Assembly: GCF_030551755.1 (NCBI RefSeq)
Contig: NZ_JAUPEC010000018.1
Location: 19,400-83,399, forward strand
Origin: Pseudocolwellia sp. AS88
GTDB lineage: Bacteria; Pseudomonadota; Gammaproteobacteria; Enterobacterales; Alteromonadaceae
DNA: 64,000 bases
Direction of reading: 5' to 3'
The translations under genes were made by a program, and so were the position numbers. Numbering within the stretch: position 1 is the stretch's first letter; the number at the start of each line of letters is the position of its first letter. Positions 1 to 9,268 of this stretch are shown piece by piece. Below the pieces are notes generated by a model. That model did no database searches. It had not been told where the DNA came from and saw only the letters and a program-made list of their open reading frames with translations.

Positions 1-838
1 CACAATTTTCACATAAGTGATAACTCATGTTTTCAACTAAACCTAAAACAGGCACTTTAACTTTATCAAACATAGTAATGCCTTTAATGGCATCAGTTAA
101 TGCAATATCTTGTGGTGTTGTAACAACAATCGCTGCTGCAACAGGTACACTTTGCGATAAAGTTAATTGAATATCACCTGTACCCGGTGGCATATCAACA
201 ATAAGGTAATCTAAATCAGGCCAAAGTGTTTCATTTAACAACTGGCTGAAGGCTCTACTTGCCATAGGTCCGCGCCAAACTGTTGCATCTTCTTCACCGA
301 CTAATAAGCCAATAGACATAGCAGTTAAACCATTCGCATCGAGTGGAGTGATAGATTTTCCATTGTCGGATGACGGATGCTGACCTTTTAAACCCAACAT
401 AGTGGGTATAGATGGGCCATAAATATCAGCATCTAAAATACCAACACTACTACCTTCAGCAATTAGCGCATAGGCAAGATTTACTGCGGTAGTCGACTTT
501 CCGACTCCGCCTTTACCTGATGTAACGGCAATAATATTACTAATACCTTTAAGGTTATGTTGCCTAACAGGTTTTATTTGATAATCGGGTTTAATAATGG
601 TGCTTTGGTTGAGCAATTCAGTCAGTGCATCGCTGATATCGTCTAATTCCCCATCACATGGAAAAGGTAAATCAATATTTACCACAATACAGTTGTCAGC
701 CAGCACAAAAGTAGGCGCTGAACCTATATTGAGAATTCCATCAGGGAAGCAATCAGATTGGTATACATTTAAAAAACTCATAATAGAATCTTGTGATTCT
801 TGAGTAACTGTTTTATTAGAAAAAAACTTAGAGAACAT
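1..838 (-). CDS. mrp: Mrp/ApbC-family iron-sulfur carrier P-loop ATPase (3' end cut by window edge)
   Basis: Reading frame open from ATG at 838 to the left edge; 279 codons are visible. Residues 108-115 are GKGGVGKS, the deviant Walker A of the MinD/Mrp group, followed by DADIYGPSIP and the Walker B-like DYLIVDMPPGTGD. The last visible residues read ENMSYHLCENC, matching the CxxC (C276, C279) that holds the bridging Fe-S cluster in this family. The N-terminal ~100 residues correspond to the short FSCA-like domain of proteobacterial Mrp. The family binds and transfers Fe-S clusters in the cytosol. It is divergent from metG, the same arrangement as in E. coli. Only the C-terminal part is missing because of the window boundary. 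Confidence 0.93.
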   Translation of the reverse strand, partial: MFSKFFSNKTVTQESQDSIMSFLNVYQSDCFPDGILNIGSAPTFVLADNCIVVNIDLPFPCDGELDDISDALTELLNQSTIIKPDYQIKPVRQHNLKGISNIIAVTSGKGGVGKSTTAVNLAYALIAEGSSVGILDADIYGPSIPTMLGLKGQHPSSDNGKSITPLDANGLTAMSIGLLVGEEDATVWRGPMASRAFSQLLNETLWPDLDYLIVDMPPGTGDIQLTLSQSVPVAAAIVVTTPQDIALTDAIKGITMFDKVKVPVLGLVENMSYHLCENC

Positions 839-975
839 GGATTTCAAGCACTTTTACCCAACTAATGCCAATCAAGTGAATTAATTGGTCACTTAGCAAG
901 AATTATTAATGAAAAGTATCTCTAAATTCTGTACCATTCTCCCCATAATTACCACCTAAAATATGTAAACTTTAT

Positions 976-3096
976 ATGTCTGAATCAAAGTCATCTCAGA
1001 TAACGACTGAGAAACGAAAAATATTAGCAACGTGTGCCCTTCCTTATGCCAATGGTTCAATCCATTTAGGCCATTTACTTGAACATATCCAAACTGATAT
1101 TTGGGTACGTTTTCAACGAATGCGTGGTCACGAAACTTATTTCGTTTGTGCCGATGATGCACATGGCACACCTATCATGCTTAAAGCACAAGAACTAGGT
1201 GTTACTCCTGAAGAAATGATCGCAGGTGTACGTGAAGAGCATATGGCAGACTTTGCTGATTTTCATATTAGCTTTGATAACTACCACTCAACTCACAGTG
1301 AAGAGAATGAAACCTTTGCTCATGAGATTTACAATACGTTACATGCCAATGGCCATATAAAAACGCGCGTTATCTCGCAATTATATGACCCAGAAAAAGG
1401 TATGTTTTTGCCTGATCGCTTTATTAAAGGCACATGTCCTAAATGTAAGAGCGAAGATGAAAACGGCGATAGCTGTGATAACTGTGGTGCTACTTATTCA
1501 CCTACTGATGTTATTAATCCGCGTTCAGTAGTTTCAGGCGCAACTCCTGTATTAAAAGATTCAGAACATTACTTTTTTGATTTGCCAGCGTTTGAAGAAA
1601 TGCTACAAAACTGGACCCGCAGTGGTGCTTTACAAGAAGAAATGGCGAACAAGTTAGCTGAATGGTTTGAATCTGGACTTAACCAATGGGATATCAGTCG
1701 TGATGCACCTTACTTTGGTTTTGAAATTCCAAATGCTCCTGGTAAATACTTTTACGTTTGGTTAGACGCACCTATTGGTTACATGGGCAGCTTTAAAAAC
1801 TTATGTAATAAATCAAACATCGACTTTGATAGCTTTTGGAATAAAGATTCTGATGCTGAACTTTATCATTTCATTGGTAAAGACATCATCTATTTCCACA
1901 GTCTATTCTGGCCTGCAATGCTTGAAGGCGCTGGCTACCGTAAACCTACTTCGGTATTTGCTCATGGCTTTGTTACAGTTAACGGCGCTAAAATGTCTAA
2001 ATCAAAAGGCACCTTTATTAAAGGTCGTACGTATTTAGATCATTTAAACCCAGAATATTTACGTTACTACTATGCAGCTAAATTAACTAGTCGTATTGAT
2101 GACTTAGATTTAAACCTGGAAGACTTTGCACAGCGTGTAAACTCTGACTTAGTTGGTAAAGTTGTTAACATCGCGTCTCGTTGTGCTAGCTTTATTTCAA
2201 AACGTTTCGACGGCATGTTATCAACCAATATTGATGACCAAGCATTAGCTGACGAAGTAATGAATGCTGGTGACAGTATTGCGCAACATTACGAAAATCG
2301 TGATTTTAGTCGTGGTATGCGTGAAATAATGGCGCTTGCTGATAAAGTGAATGAATACATTGCAGTTAAAGAACCATGGCAGCTTGTTAAAGACGAAACA
2401 AAGCAACAAGAAGTTCAAGATATTTGTTCTCTTGGTATTAACATGTTCCGTACATTAATGATCTACTTAAAACCGGTTCTACCTAAGCTTGCAGAAAGCA
2501 CTGAAGCATTCTTAAATGATGAATTGCTTTGGGAAGGTCATAAAGTTTTATTAACAGATCATAAAATCAATAAGTTTAAAGCTTTATTACAGCGTGTTGA
2601 TATGGACAAAATTAATGCCATGACCGACGCTTCAAAAGACAATCTTGCTGTAACAGAAGAAAAAGCAAAACCAGTAAAAGAGAAAAAGAAAAAACCTGCA
2701 GCGGTTGAAAAGCCTACAATGGATTTCAATAACCCGTTAGCATCTGATCCTATTTCTCCAGAAATTAGTTTTGATGACTTTGCTAAACTTGATTTACGTA
2801 TTGCTAAAATAGTTAAAGCTGAACATGTTGAAAAAGCAGATAAGCTATTAAGATTAGAACTTGCTTTAGATTCAGTTGAAGGTGGTGAAACTCGCCAAGT
2901 ATTCGCGGGTATAAAATCAGCTTATCAACCTGAAGATCTTATTGGCAAGTTAACAGTTATGGTTGCTAACCTTGCTCCTCGTAAAATGCGCTTTGGTATG
3001 TCAGAAGGTATGGTATTAGCAGCAGGACCTGGCGGTGAAGACTTATGGATATTAAATCCTGAAGACGGAGCTCAACCTGGTATGCGAGTTAAGTAA
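976..3096 (+). CDS. metG: Methionyl-tRNA synthetase
   Basis: Charges tRNA-Met in the cytosol. 706 residues, full length for the dimeric bacterial form. The class I signature is HLGH at residues 30-33 and the second signature is KMSKS at 339-343. The zinc knuckle is visible as C154-x2-C157 and C167-x2-C170, so this is the MetG1 zinc-containing type. A Lys/Pro-rich linker near residue 570 leads to the C-terminal EMAP/Trbp111-like tRNA-binding domain (starting around [19 protein letters not shown]), which also drives dimerisation in homologues. The start ATG has no strong Shine-Dalgarno, but the next domain begins at once ([15 protein letters not shown]), so there is little room for another start. 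A terminator hairpin follows at 3125. Confidence 0.98.
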   Translation: MSESKSSQITTEKRKILATCALPYANGSIHLGHLLEHIQTDIWVRFQRMRGHETYFVCADDAHGTPIMLKAQELGVTPEEMIAGVREEHMADFADFHISFDNYHSTHSEENETFAHEIYNTLHANGHIKTRVISQLYDPEKGMFLPDRFIKGTCPKCKSEDENGDSCDNCGATYSPTDVINPRSVVSGATPVLKDSEHYFFDLPAFEEMLQNWTRSGALQEEMANKLAEWFESGLNQWDISRDAPYFGFEIPNAPGKYFYVWLDAPIGYMGSFKNLCNKSNIDFDSFWNKDSDAELYHFIGKDIIYFHSLFWPAMLEGAGYRKPTSVFAHGFVTVNGAKMSKSKGTFIKGRTYLDHLNPEYLRYYYAAKLTSRIDDLDLNLEDFAQRVNSDLVGKVVNIASRCASFISKRFDGMLSTNIDDQALADEVMNAGDSIAQHYENRDFSRGMREIMALADKVNEYIAVKEPWQLVKDETKQQEVQDICSLGINMFRTLMIYLKPVLPKLAESTEAFLNDELLWEGHKVLLTDHKINKFKALLQRVDMDKINAMTDASKDNLAVTEEKAKPVKEKKKKPAAVEKPTMDFNNPLASDPISPEISFDDFAKLDLRIAKIVKAEHVEKADKLLRLELALDSVEGGETRQVFAGIKSAYQPEDLIGKLTVMVANLAPRKMRFGMSEGMVLAAGPGGEDLWILNPEDGAQPGMRVK

Positions 3097-3124
3097 CCTT
3101 AGTCCAGTTAATAACAGGTAAAAT

Positions 3125-3152
3125 AATAAGGCGAACCTGTGTTCGCCTTATT
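3125..3152 (+). terminator. Rho-independent terminator of metG
   Basis: Perfect 12-bp inverted repeat (AATAAGGCGAAC at 3125-3136 and its complement at 3141-3152) with a CTGT loop, starting 29 bases after the metG stop. The stem is GC-rich in its loop-proximal part and ends in a short T run. The A-rich left flank could let it work in both directions. Confidence 0.85.
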
Positions 3153-3275
3153 TGTATTTGACAGCTAATATTTAACAGTTCAGTTCAAGCATGACTGTCT
3201 AGTACTTTATTATCAAAAAGAACTCTTAGTAATTCGCTAATGGTTTAATTCTTCAACCACCTAAATGGAACTGCA

Positions 3276-3671
3276 ATGAAAAACACACTTTTAGCCTTAC
3301 TCGCCTTATCATTGTTAGCAAGCTGTAGTAGCAAATTTGATACGAGTACCAATTTAGATGCTGAAAACTTTACTAACTACTTTGCGCCATCAAAAGTTAA
3401 AATCTATGCGTCTGCTGCTGATATTACTGGTCCACATAAATACCTAGGTGTAGTTGAAGGTGAAGATTGTCAACTTAAAGCCCATCATGCAAAACCAAAC
3501 GAAATTATTGCTCGCACAGATGCGAGAAAAAAAGCCAGTGAACTAAAAGCGAATGCAATTGTATTCAGTGGTTGCACTATGCTTACCGGTGGCAGTACAG
3601 CAAAACAATGTATTGCTACAACCGTTTGTTACGGACAAGCTTATTACTTAAAACCCACTTCTACGAATTAA
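3276..3671 (+). CDS. rcsF: RcsF-like outer-membrane stress-sensing lipoprotein
   Basis: 131 residues. A type II signal peptide ends in the lipobox LASC (Cys17), and Ser-Ser at +2/+3 favours outer-membrane sorting. The mature part keeps the RcsF fold signature: KIYASAADITGPHKYLGVVEG, then DCQ, IARTDARKKASELKANAIV, GC, QC and VCYG. Cys65, Cys100, Cys112 and Cys118 match the four cysteines that form two disulfides in E. coli RcsF. In Enterobacteriaceae RcsF signals envelope damage to the RcsCDB phosphorelay. Whether that relay exists here cannot be seen. The gene lies 4 bp upstream of trmO, and rcsF-trmO adjacency is also found in E. coli, which supports the assignment. Confidence 0.85.
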   Translation: MKNTLLALLALSLLASCSSKFDTSTNLDAENFTNYFAPSKVKIYASAADITGPHKYLGVVEGEDCQLKAHHAKPNEIIARTDARKKASELKANAIVFSGCTMLTGGSTAKQCIATTVCYGQAYYLKPTSTN

Positions 3672-3675
3672 AAAC

Positions 3676-4449
3676 ATGCCAAACAGCATAGCGTTAAATT
3701 ACATTGGCAAGGTTTCCTCTCCTTACAAAGAAAAGTTTGCGATACCAAGACAACCGGGTTTAGTTAGTGCTGCAAAAGGCAGTATTACATTGCTAGGTGA
3801 TGCAAATACACCTGAACTTGTGAGAGGGCTAGAAGCTTTTAGTCATATCTGGGTGATATTCATTTTTCATGGTACTCAAGAACAAGGTTGGAAACCTCTA
3901 GTAAGACCGCCTCGTTTAGGTGGTAATGCTAAAATTGGCGCGCTAGCTACACGTTCTACTTTTAGACCCAACCCTGTAGGAATGTCTGTAGTTAAGCTTG
4001 ATAGCATTGATGTTATTACTAATAAAGACTGTCCTAAAAGATCTAAAAATGTGGTGTTGAGTATTTCAGGGTTAGATTTGTTAGACGGCACACCTGTAAT
4101 AGATATAAAACCTTATATTCCTTATTCTGATGCCTTGGTACATGCACAAGCAAGCTATGCTCAAGAAACCCCTAAAAAAACAATTATGGTTAGTTTCAGT
4201 GATGAAGCAACAAGCTCAATTCAATATTTAAACAAAACATACCCTGAACTTGAAAACTTCATAGCTCAGATACTTGAGCAAGATCCCCGCCCTGCTTATA
4301 AACAGAATAAACAAGACGATAAGATATACGGCATGTTGATTTACGATTTAAATGTCCAATGGCAGTTTGTTAGTTTATCTGAAATCTCGGTGATCAATAT
4401 TAGCCGCGTAATTAACCACATAGACAATGAAGTAAATAATGACAACTAG
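3676..4449 (+). CDS. trmO: tRNA (N6-threonylcarbamoyladenosine37-N6)-methyltransferase TrmO
   Basis: Methylates t6A37 of threonine tRNA to m6t6A using S-adenosylmethionine; old name TsaA/YaeB. 257 residues, against about 235 in E. coli. Family motifs are PRQPGLV (24-30), RPPRLGG (77-83), RSTFRPNPVG (93-102), SGLDLLDGTP (131-140) and, near the end, DPRPAY. The fold is an all-beta barrel and the enzyme is cytosolic. It is translationally linked to rcsF (4-bp gap), and its last 11 bases overlap the start of the next gene, implying one transcript 3276-5326. Confidence 0.93.
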   Translation: MPNSIALNYIGKVSSPYKEKFAIPRQPGLVSAAKGSITLLGDANTPELVRGLEAFSHIWVIFIFHGTQEQGWKPLVRPPRLGGNAKIGALATRSTFRPNPVGMSVVKLDSIDVITNKDCPKRSKNVVLSISGLDLLDGTPVIDIKPYIPYSDALVHAQASYAQETPKKTIMVSFSDEATSSIQYLNKTYPELENFIAQILEQDPRPAYKQNKQDDKIYGMLIYDLNVQWQFVSLSEISVINISRVINHIDNEVNNDN

Positions 4450-5326
4450 ACCATTAATAGAGTTACCTTTATTAGCTTCTATATGGGGCGCTTCATTTAT
4501 CTTTATGAAAATAGGAAGTCCTGAATTTGGACCTTTTCTATTTATGGCAATGCGTACACTGGTAGCTAGTCTATTTCTGATCCCAATTTTATTTATAGCT
4601 AAAAAGCAATCTGCTTTGTCAGGTTACTGGGCGAAGATATTTATTGTGGGTTCTCTCAATACAGCGATTCCGTTTGTATTATTTGGTTGGGCAACATTAA
4701 CCCTGTCAGCAGGTAATACTGCAGTACTTAACGGAACAACACCTATGTTTGGTGCTTTAGTAGCTTACTTTTGGTTAAAAGATACATTAAGTTTCAGTGC
4801 TATTTTAGGTATATGCATCGGCTTTTTAGGTGTGTACTTTTTAATGTTTGATAAAATAATCGATGAAAACTCTAATGTGCTGCTACCGACTATCGCCGTT
4901 ATGGTTGCCGCCTTGTGCTATGGTATATCAGCGAGTTATACCAAAATGTATTTAGGAGGGATAAGTCCTATAGCATTAGCAGCTGGTAGCCAAATCAGCG
5001 CAACAATACTTTTATTACCAATAAGCTTATTTTTCTTACCCGATACTATGCCTTCATCACCAGCAATATTATCCGTAATTGCATTAGGTGTTTTATGTAC
5101 AGGCATCGCTTACACCATATTTTTCAGATTAATCGCTGTTATAGGACCAACTAAAACTATTTCAGTTACTTATTTGATCCCAGTGTTTGGTATTGCTTGG
5201 GGGATGATATTTCTAGGTGAAACCATTAATCAATGGACATTATTAGGTGCTGCACTTATTTTATCAGGCGTGGCATTAACAACAGGTGTTCTTAATTTAA
5301 GATTTCTAAACAGATTAGTTAAATAA
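4439..5326 (+). CDS. EamA/DMT-superfamily inner-membrane transporter
   Basis: 295 residues, almost entirely hydrophobic, with about ten predicted transmembrane helices arranged as two EamA repeats. The first repeat begins PLLASIWGASFIFMKIG and the second near ATIAVMVAALCYGISASYTKMY. The motif ASIWGASF in helix 1 and AVLNGTTPMFGALVAYF in helix 4 are typical of the drug/metabolite transporter superfamily. The substrate cannot be told from sequence; relatives export amino acids, metabolites or drugs. The start overlaps trmO by 11 bp, indicating translational coupling. Confidence 0.85.
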   Translation: MTTRPLIELPLLASIWGASFIFMKIGSPEFGPFLFMAMRTLVASLFLIPILFIAKKQSALSGYWAKIFIVGSLNTAIPFVLFGWATLTLSAGNTAVLNGTTPMFGALVAYFWLKDTLSFSAILGICIGFLGVYFLMFDKIIDENSNVLLPTIAVMVAALCYGISASYTKMYLGGISPIALAAGSQISATILLLPISLFFLPDTMPSSPAILSVIALGVLCTGIAYTIFFRLIAVIGPTKTISVTYLIPVFGIAWGMIFLGETINQWTLLGAALILSGVALTTGVLNLRFLNRLVK

Positions 5327-5354
5327 ACAGGTATCAAGACAGATAAGGTAAAAC

Positions 5355-6482
5355 ATGGAGTTAATGAAGAACGGCTTAGCGCAACCTGCTATAAGTAGAA
5401 TAAGTAATGCCTTAACTAAAGTAATAAATAACTTTGATGCTCAAACATTTGAGCAGAGTTGCTTAAATGGCTTAAATGAACTTGAGTTAAAGGCACGCGT
5501 TAACCATATTATTTCAATTCTTCATGACTATTTACCTGAAAACTTTCCTAAAGCTGCTGAGATACTTATAAGTATTGCTGACGTATGGGATTTTGGAAAT
5601 GCGGAGGATTCACTTAAAAGCTTTGCAGCATGGCCAATTATCGATTATTTCAGCATTTATGGATTGGAACATCCTGAAGAATCTTTATCAGGACTTAAAC
5701 AACTCACTCATTTACATTCAGCTGAATTCGCTATACGTGCATTTATCGTTAAGTACCCAGAATACTGCCTTCAACAATTTACCTTATGGGTAAAAGATGA
5801 GAGTGAAGATGTGCGACGTTTAGTATCAGAAGGCACACGCCCCAAACTGCCTTGGGGATTACAGCTGAAACAATTTGTTGTAGATCCAACGCCTAACTTA
5901 CCTTTATTAACAAGTTTAAAATCAGATGCTAGTTTATATGTAAGGCGATCTGTTGCAAATCACTTAAATGATATTGCCAAAGATCATCCTGACGTTGTCA
6001 TCAACACATGTAAACAATGGACAAATGATAAAAACAAAAGTAATAAAAAAGAAATAGATTGGGTTATCAAGCATGCCACCAGAACATTAGTTAAAAATGG
6101 CTGTGCGGAGGTATTCCCATTATTAGGCTTTACAGAAAATCCTGAAGTGTGTATTGATGAAATAGTATTATCAAATTCTATTGTAAAACTCGGTGGAACG
6201 ATAAGCTTTGAAACGAATATTCACAGTGTAAGCCACAAGCCTCAACACTTTGTTATTGATTACGAAATTCACTTTGTTAAAGCTAACGGAAAGCAACAAG
6301 GTAAGGTATTTAAGCTGAAAAATGTAACTTTACAGCCAAATGAAAGGGTTAAGATAAGTAAGTCGTTTTCATTTAAAGCAATTACAACACGTAAATATTA
6401 TATTGGTGAGCATAAAATTGAATTGCTCGTAAACGGTAAAGCCATTGCAGCAGCTAAAAACTTCGATCTTGTTTCGTCTTAA
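5355..6482 (+). CDS. alkC: AlkC-like DNA alkylation repair protein (HEAT-repeat glycosylase with C-terminal Ig-like domain)
   Basis: 375 residues. The first ~260 consist of helical ALK/HEAT-like repeats; SEDVRRLVSEGTRPKLPWG (about 150-168) and SLYVRRSVANHLNDIAK are the most telling stretches. The last ~110 residues are beta-rich (IVKLGGTISFETNIHS ... KPQHFVIDYEIHFV) and resemble the Ig-like domain appended to AlkC, but not AlkD, proteins. AlkC removes 3-methyladenine and 3-methylcytosine from DNA without base flipping. The assignment rests on this HEAT plus Ig architecture recalled from the family; the catalytic residues were not verified. It follows the EamA gene by 28 bp on the same strand. 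Alternative: another COG4335-type protein of unknown substrate. Confidence 0.75.
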   Translation: MELMKNGLAQPAISRISNALTKVINNFDAQTFEQSCLNGLNELELKARVNHIISILHDYLPENFPKAAEILISIADVWDFGNAEDSLKSFAAWPIIDYFSIYGLEHPEESLSGLKQLTHLHSAEFAIRAFIVKYPEYCLQQFTLWVKDESEDVRRLVSEGTRPKLPWGLQLKQFVVDPTPNLPLLTSLKSDASLYVRRSVANHLNDIAKDHPDVVINTCKQWTNDKNKSNKKEIDWVIKHATRTLVKNGCAEVFPLLGFTENPEVCIDEIVLSNSIVKLGGTISFETNIHSVSHKPQHFVIDYEIHFVKANGKQQGKVFKLKNVTLQPNERVKISKSFSFKAITTRKYYIGEHKIELLVNGKAIAAAKNFDLVSS

Positions 6483-6512
6483 AACGTTTATACAACAAGT
6501 TTTAGAAAAACA

Positions 6513-7502
6513 TTAGGGTAAAGAAATAACCGTCATAATCGCTCTATGATCTCCACCTAATGAAGGCATAACATCTGCTTGTTCAATAGTAATATTATTA
6601 GAAGTTAAGGTGTGATCTATTCTTACACCATGCCACGAAGTATATTTAGTGTAATTAATCCCGAAACCAGCGCTATCTAATGCATTTTTATAAACTGAGA
6701 AATAATCTCGGTATAAACTTTCATTGGTTGTCATGTTGAAATCACCTGCCATAACGAAATTAGACTGGCTACTAGCCCAAGCAGTAAGCATTGAAGCTTC
6801 TAAGGATTTGTTTTCGCGAAATCTTTCAATATTTTTCATCGTAATAGACAAGCCCATCAGATCTGATAAAAGATGGCGTGGAGTCTCCAAATGAACATTC
6901 ATTAGAGGCAGAGTTGCTCCATTTATATTAAGTTCATAATAAGTAGCAAAATTACCCCACCCTCCAAATATTCTTCTACTGAATTCCCCTACTTTTTTAA
7001 AAGGATATTTACTCACAATGCATAAACCTTTGTCGCACTGATATTCCCAAGTTGAATCAAAAACATTATCTATATTGTTTTGGTAAGTTTCTTGGAATAG
7101 AAATATATCGGGATTTTCACGTACTATTAATGTTTCTAAGTATTTAGATCGACTACCGCCTCCCATATTTAATGAGAGTATTTTCAATGATGATGATTCT
7201 TGAGCACTTGATTGAATATTGATATTAATATCTTGGAAATGAACCAAAACAATAACGTAAGCTATTAAGAAATAACGATAAGGCTTAGTTAAAAATTTCC
7301 AAAAAAAGAACATTGGTAATAAGAGGATCAAAAACATCCATCGAGGAGATAAATATAGCGTATATTCAAAAAGCTGAATGAGTTCGATAAAGGCAAGATA
7401 TGGAAGAACAATAATTAAAACAGTAATAAAGGTTAATAAATAAAACCAAACTTTACTGAATATATTACTCGTAAGAACATCCTTAATTCTGAGTATAAAC
7501 AT
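6513..7502 (-). CDS. Membrane-anchored endonuclease/exonuclease/phosphatase (EEP) family protein
   Basis: 329 residues. Three hydrophobic helices fill the first ~90 residues, then an EEP (DNase I-like) domain follows: LKILSLNMGGG, IFLFQET (metal-binding Glu), VHLETPR, VMAGDFNM (Asp-x-Asn), RIDHTL and a final GGDHRAI with the catalytic Asp-His. All key EEP residues appear present. The layout, with N-terminal helices and the catalytic domain probably outside the cytoplasm, is the same as in YafD/EndA-like proteins. The substrate is unknown: nucleic acid, phospholipid or inositol phosphate are all possible. It stands alone, convergent with the AlkC-like gene. Confidence 0.8.
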   Translation of the reverse strand: MFILRIKDVLTSNIFSKVWFYLLTFITVLIIVLPYLAFIELIQLFEYTLYLSPRWMFLILLLPMFFFWKFLTKPYRYFLIAYVIVLVHFQDININIQSSAQESSSLKILSLNMGGGSRSKYLETLIVRENPDIFLFQETYQNNIDNVFDSTWEYQCDKGLCIVSKYPFKKVGEFSRRIFGGWGNFATYYELNINGATLPLMNVHLETPRHLLSDLMGLSITMKNIERFRENKSLEASMLTAWASSQSNFVMAGDFNMTTNESLYRDYFSVYKNALDSAGFGINYTKYTSWHGVRIDHTLTSNNITIEQADVMPSLGGDHRAIMTVISLP

Positions 7503-7869
7503 AAATTAATCAATAAATCTTTAATATATAAAACATTATAAACATAGTTTATTTCATAACTACAGAAGATTAGCTAAGCAATTTATAAGACTGCTATATA
7601 CATCCTTACACAAATTGGGTATAAACATTATCATGTAATATAAGAGTAATAAAAATTCACTATTATATTCACATTGAAAATTCACTTTATAATCAATATG
7701 ATTCCAGTGATTTACTATAATAATAAAACTATTTCGAACCTATTTTAACTTAGAATAGGGATAAAACATTTGTTGGATCTTAATTAGCGCTGACTAATAC
7801 TTTTGTCATCTGTTAATCATAAAGATTCACTATAATTGTAAAAATTAAACAACTTAAGGGATTTTTTTC
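7503..7869. other. Divergent AT-rich intergenic region
   Basis: 367 bp between two divergently transcribed genes, so it must contain promoters for both. A TATAAT -10 box at 7831-7836 lies 33 bp upstream of the 7870 start but has no good -35 partner at normal spacing. No long hairpin, repeat or small ORF was recognised. Confidence 0.5.
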
Positions 7870-8982
7870 ATGGCTTCATCTCGTATGAGAAGTGCTCAGC
7901 ACAAAGCATTTATTCCATCTTTAGCTCGCGAGAATCAATATTTACTTGCTAAGTTCCCAGTTACTGATGAATTAATTGCTAAATTCTCCGACCCTTCAGA
8001 GAAATATTCAGATCAACCTTACTTATCTTTTTATAAAAAACTTTCAAAGTTATTTTTTGACATAAATGAAGAACTCCACATCGAAAGTGGTCAGTTTGTG
8101 GGTAATGATAAATTTACTCGTGTTCGTTTTAGTCCTGAAAAGATGACAGTACAAACAAAACAACAAATATTGTTTTTATATAACTCTCGTTTCCACCAAA
8201 GTGAACATGCATATTTTAATGTAAGTAGAAGAGCTAAAAAGATCACACTAGTTTTCTTATCTAACGGTACAGACATTCGTCATGACTCTGCTAAGTTCCA
8301 CAAAAAAGTACTTAAAGCAGTTAGCATGTTTGCAGAAAAGGCAGGTATCGAAAAAGAAAAATTCCGTGTTTGTGATCACCAGCATTTAACTTTTGACCTT
8401 TTCGCTAAAGAAAAAGGCGACGAAGGTTTACAAGTTCACAAACTTAGACCTTTAAGTAAAAGATACGCAACTGATGGCGTTGATTTACCTGAAGATGATA
8501 GTGCATTAACTTACGCTGTTGCAGATATCCGCTTTAACCGTAGAATTAAGCAACTTGTTGATAAAAAAGAATTAGACAAAGAAAACTATGGTGCTCTTTA
8601 TAGTTTTATTTCTGATGCCTTTATAAGCTCAGCTAAGCAAAATAACTTAAATAACGGTGCTGTAATTGCAAATGGTTTAACGCCTATTGTTAGAATGACT
8701 GATGATGAATTTGTTTCAGTTAATGGTGAGCTAATCAATTTAGGTTTCAACCCTGAGCATGAACCTTGTGGTTTTTCATGTCAGTGGGATGCAAATAAGC
8801 TAGTTGAAAAAGTACAATTTGTATTTGTTGCAACAAGAGCTGATCAAACTTCACATGGTTACGGTAAGTTTTTGAATCAAGTTGAAGATACATTAGACTC
8901 ATTAGCGAAAAAACTAGAAATGGTTCGTGATAAAGAACAATTAATTCTTCGTATAAACCAACATGTTGGTTTTGATTACTAA
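7870..8982 (+). CDS. DUF3083 family protein
   Basis: 370 residues, with no signal peptide or membrane helix, so probably cytosolic. The opening MRSAQHKAFIPSLARENQYLLAKFPVTDELI and the tail DKEQLILRINQHVGFDY match, from memory, the DUF3083 family found mainly in Shewanella, Colwellia and relatives. No catalytic motif can be named and the function is unknown. The start is supported by TAAGGG about 11 bases upstream. It stands alone, with its own -10 box and a terminator at 9029, so it is a monocistronic unit. Confidence 0.7.
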   Translation: MASSRMRSAQHKAFIPSLARENQYLLAKFPVTDELIAKFSDPSEKYSDQPYLSFYKKLSKLFFDINEELHIESGQFVGNDKFTRVRFSPEKMTVQTKQQILFLYNSRFHQSEHAYFNVSRRAKKITLVFLSNGTDIRHDSAKFHKKVLKAVSMFAEKAGIEKEKFRVCDHQHLTFDLFAKEKGDEGLQVHKLRPLSKRYATDGVDLPEDDSALTYAVADIRFNRRIKQLVDKKELDKENYGALYSFISDAFISSAKQNNLNNGAVIANGLTPIVRMTDDEFVSVNGELINLGFNPEHEPCGFSCQWDANKLVEKVQFVFVATRADQTSHGYGKFLNQVEDTLDSLAKKLEMVRDKEQLILRINQHVGFDY

Positions 8983-9028
8983 GTTTTAATTTCACCTTTA
9001 CTTAGGTGACTCCGAGCAATAATTTAAG

Positions 9029-9060
9029 AAGCGTTATTTTTAATTAAATAACGCTTTTTT
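9029..9060 (+). terminator. Rho-independent terminator after the DUF3083 gene
   Basis: AAGCGTTATTT and its complement AAATAACGCTT (9029-9056) form a stem around a short AT loop and run into a string of T residues, 46 bases after the stop at 8982. Confidence 0.85.
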
Positions 9061-9085
9061 GTTTTTAACATCAATACTTAAAGTG

Positions 9086-9247
9086 ATACCAAACGCATTA
9101 ATAAATTGACCTATTTTATACGAAGAATAAATGGTCAAATACAAGGCATTTATTTTAATAACTAGTTGTTCTAATTATTAAATAAATAACGATGTAGTTG
9201 GTCATTTAAACAAGTATAAATGATCAATTGGTTATTACGATTGGTAT
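9086..9247. repeat. MITE-like repeat with imperfect terminal inverted repeats
   Basis: 162-bp non-coding element. The left end is ATACCAAACGCATTAAT... and the right end, read in reverse complement, is ATACCAATCGTAATAAC...; the two ends agree at about 20 of 26 positions, and the core AATTGA occurs on both sides. The interior contains another AT-rich palindrome around 9150-9190 (CATTTATTTTAATAACTAG...). A similar end sequence occurs at 49139. The layout resembles short dispersed elements common in Alteromonadales intergenic regions. No transposase is encoded. Confidence 0.6.
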
Positions 9248-9268
9248 GAGTTTAAAGGGAATTAAACA

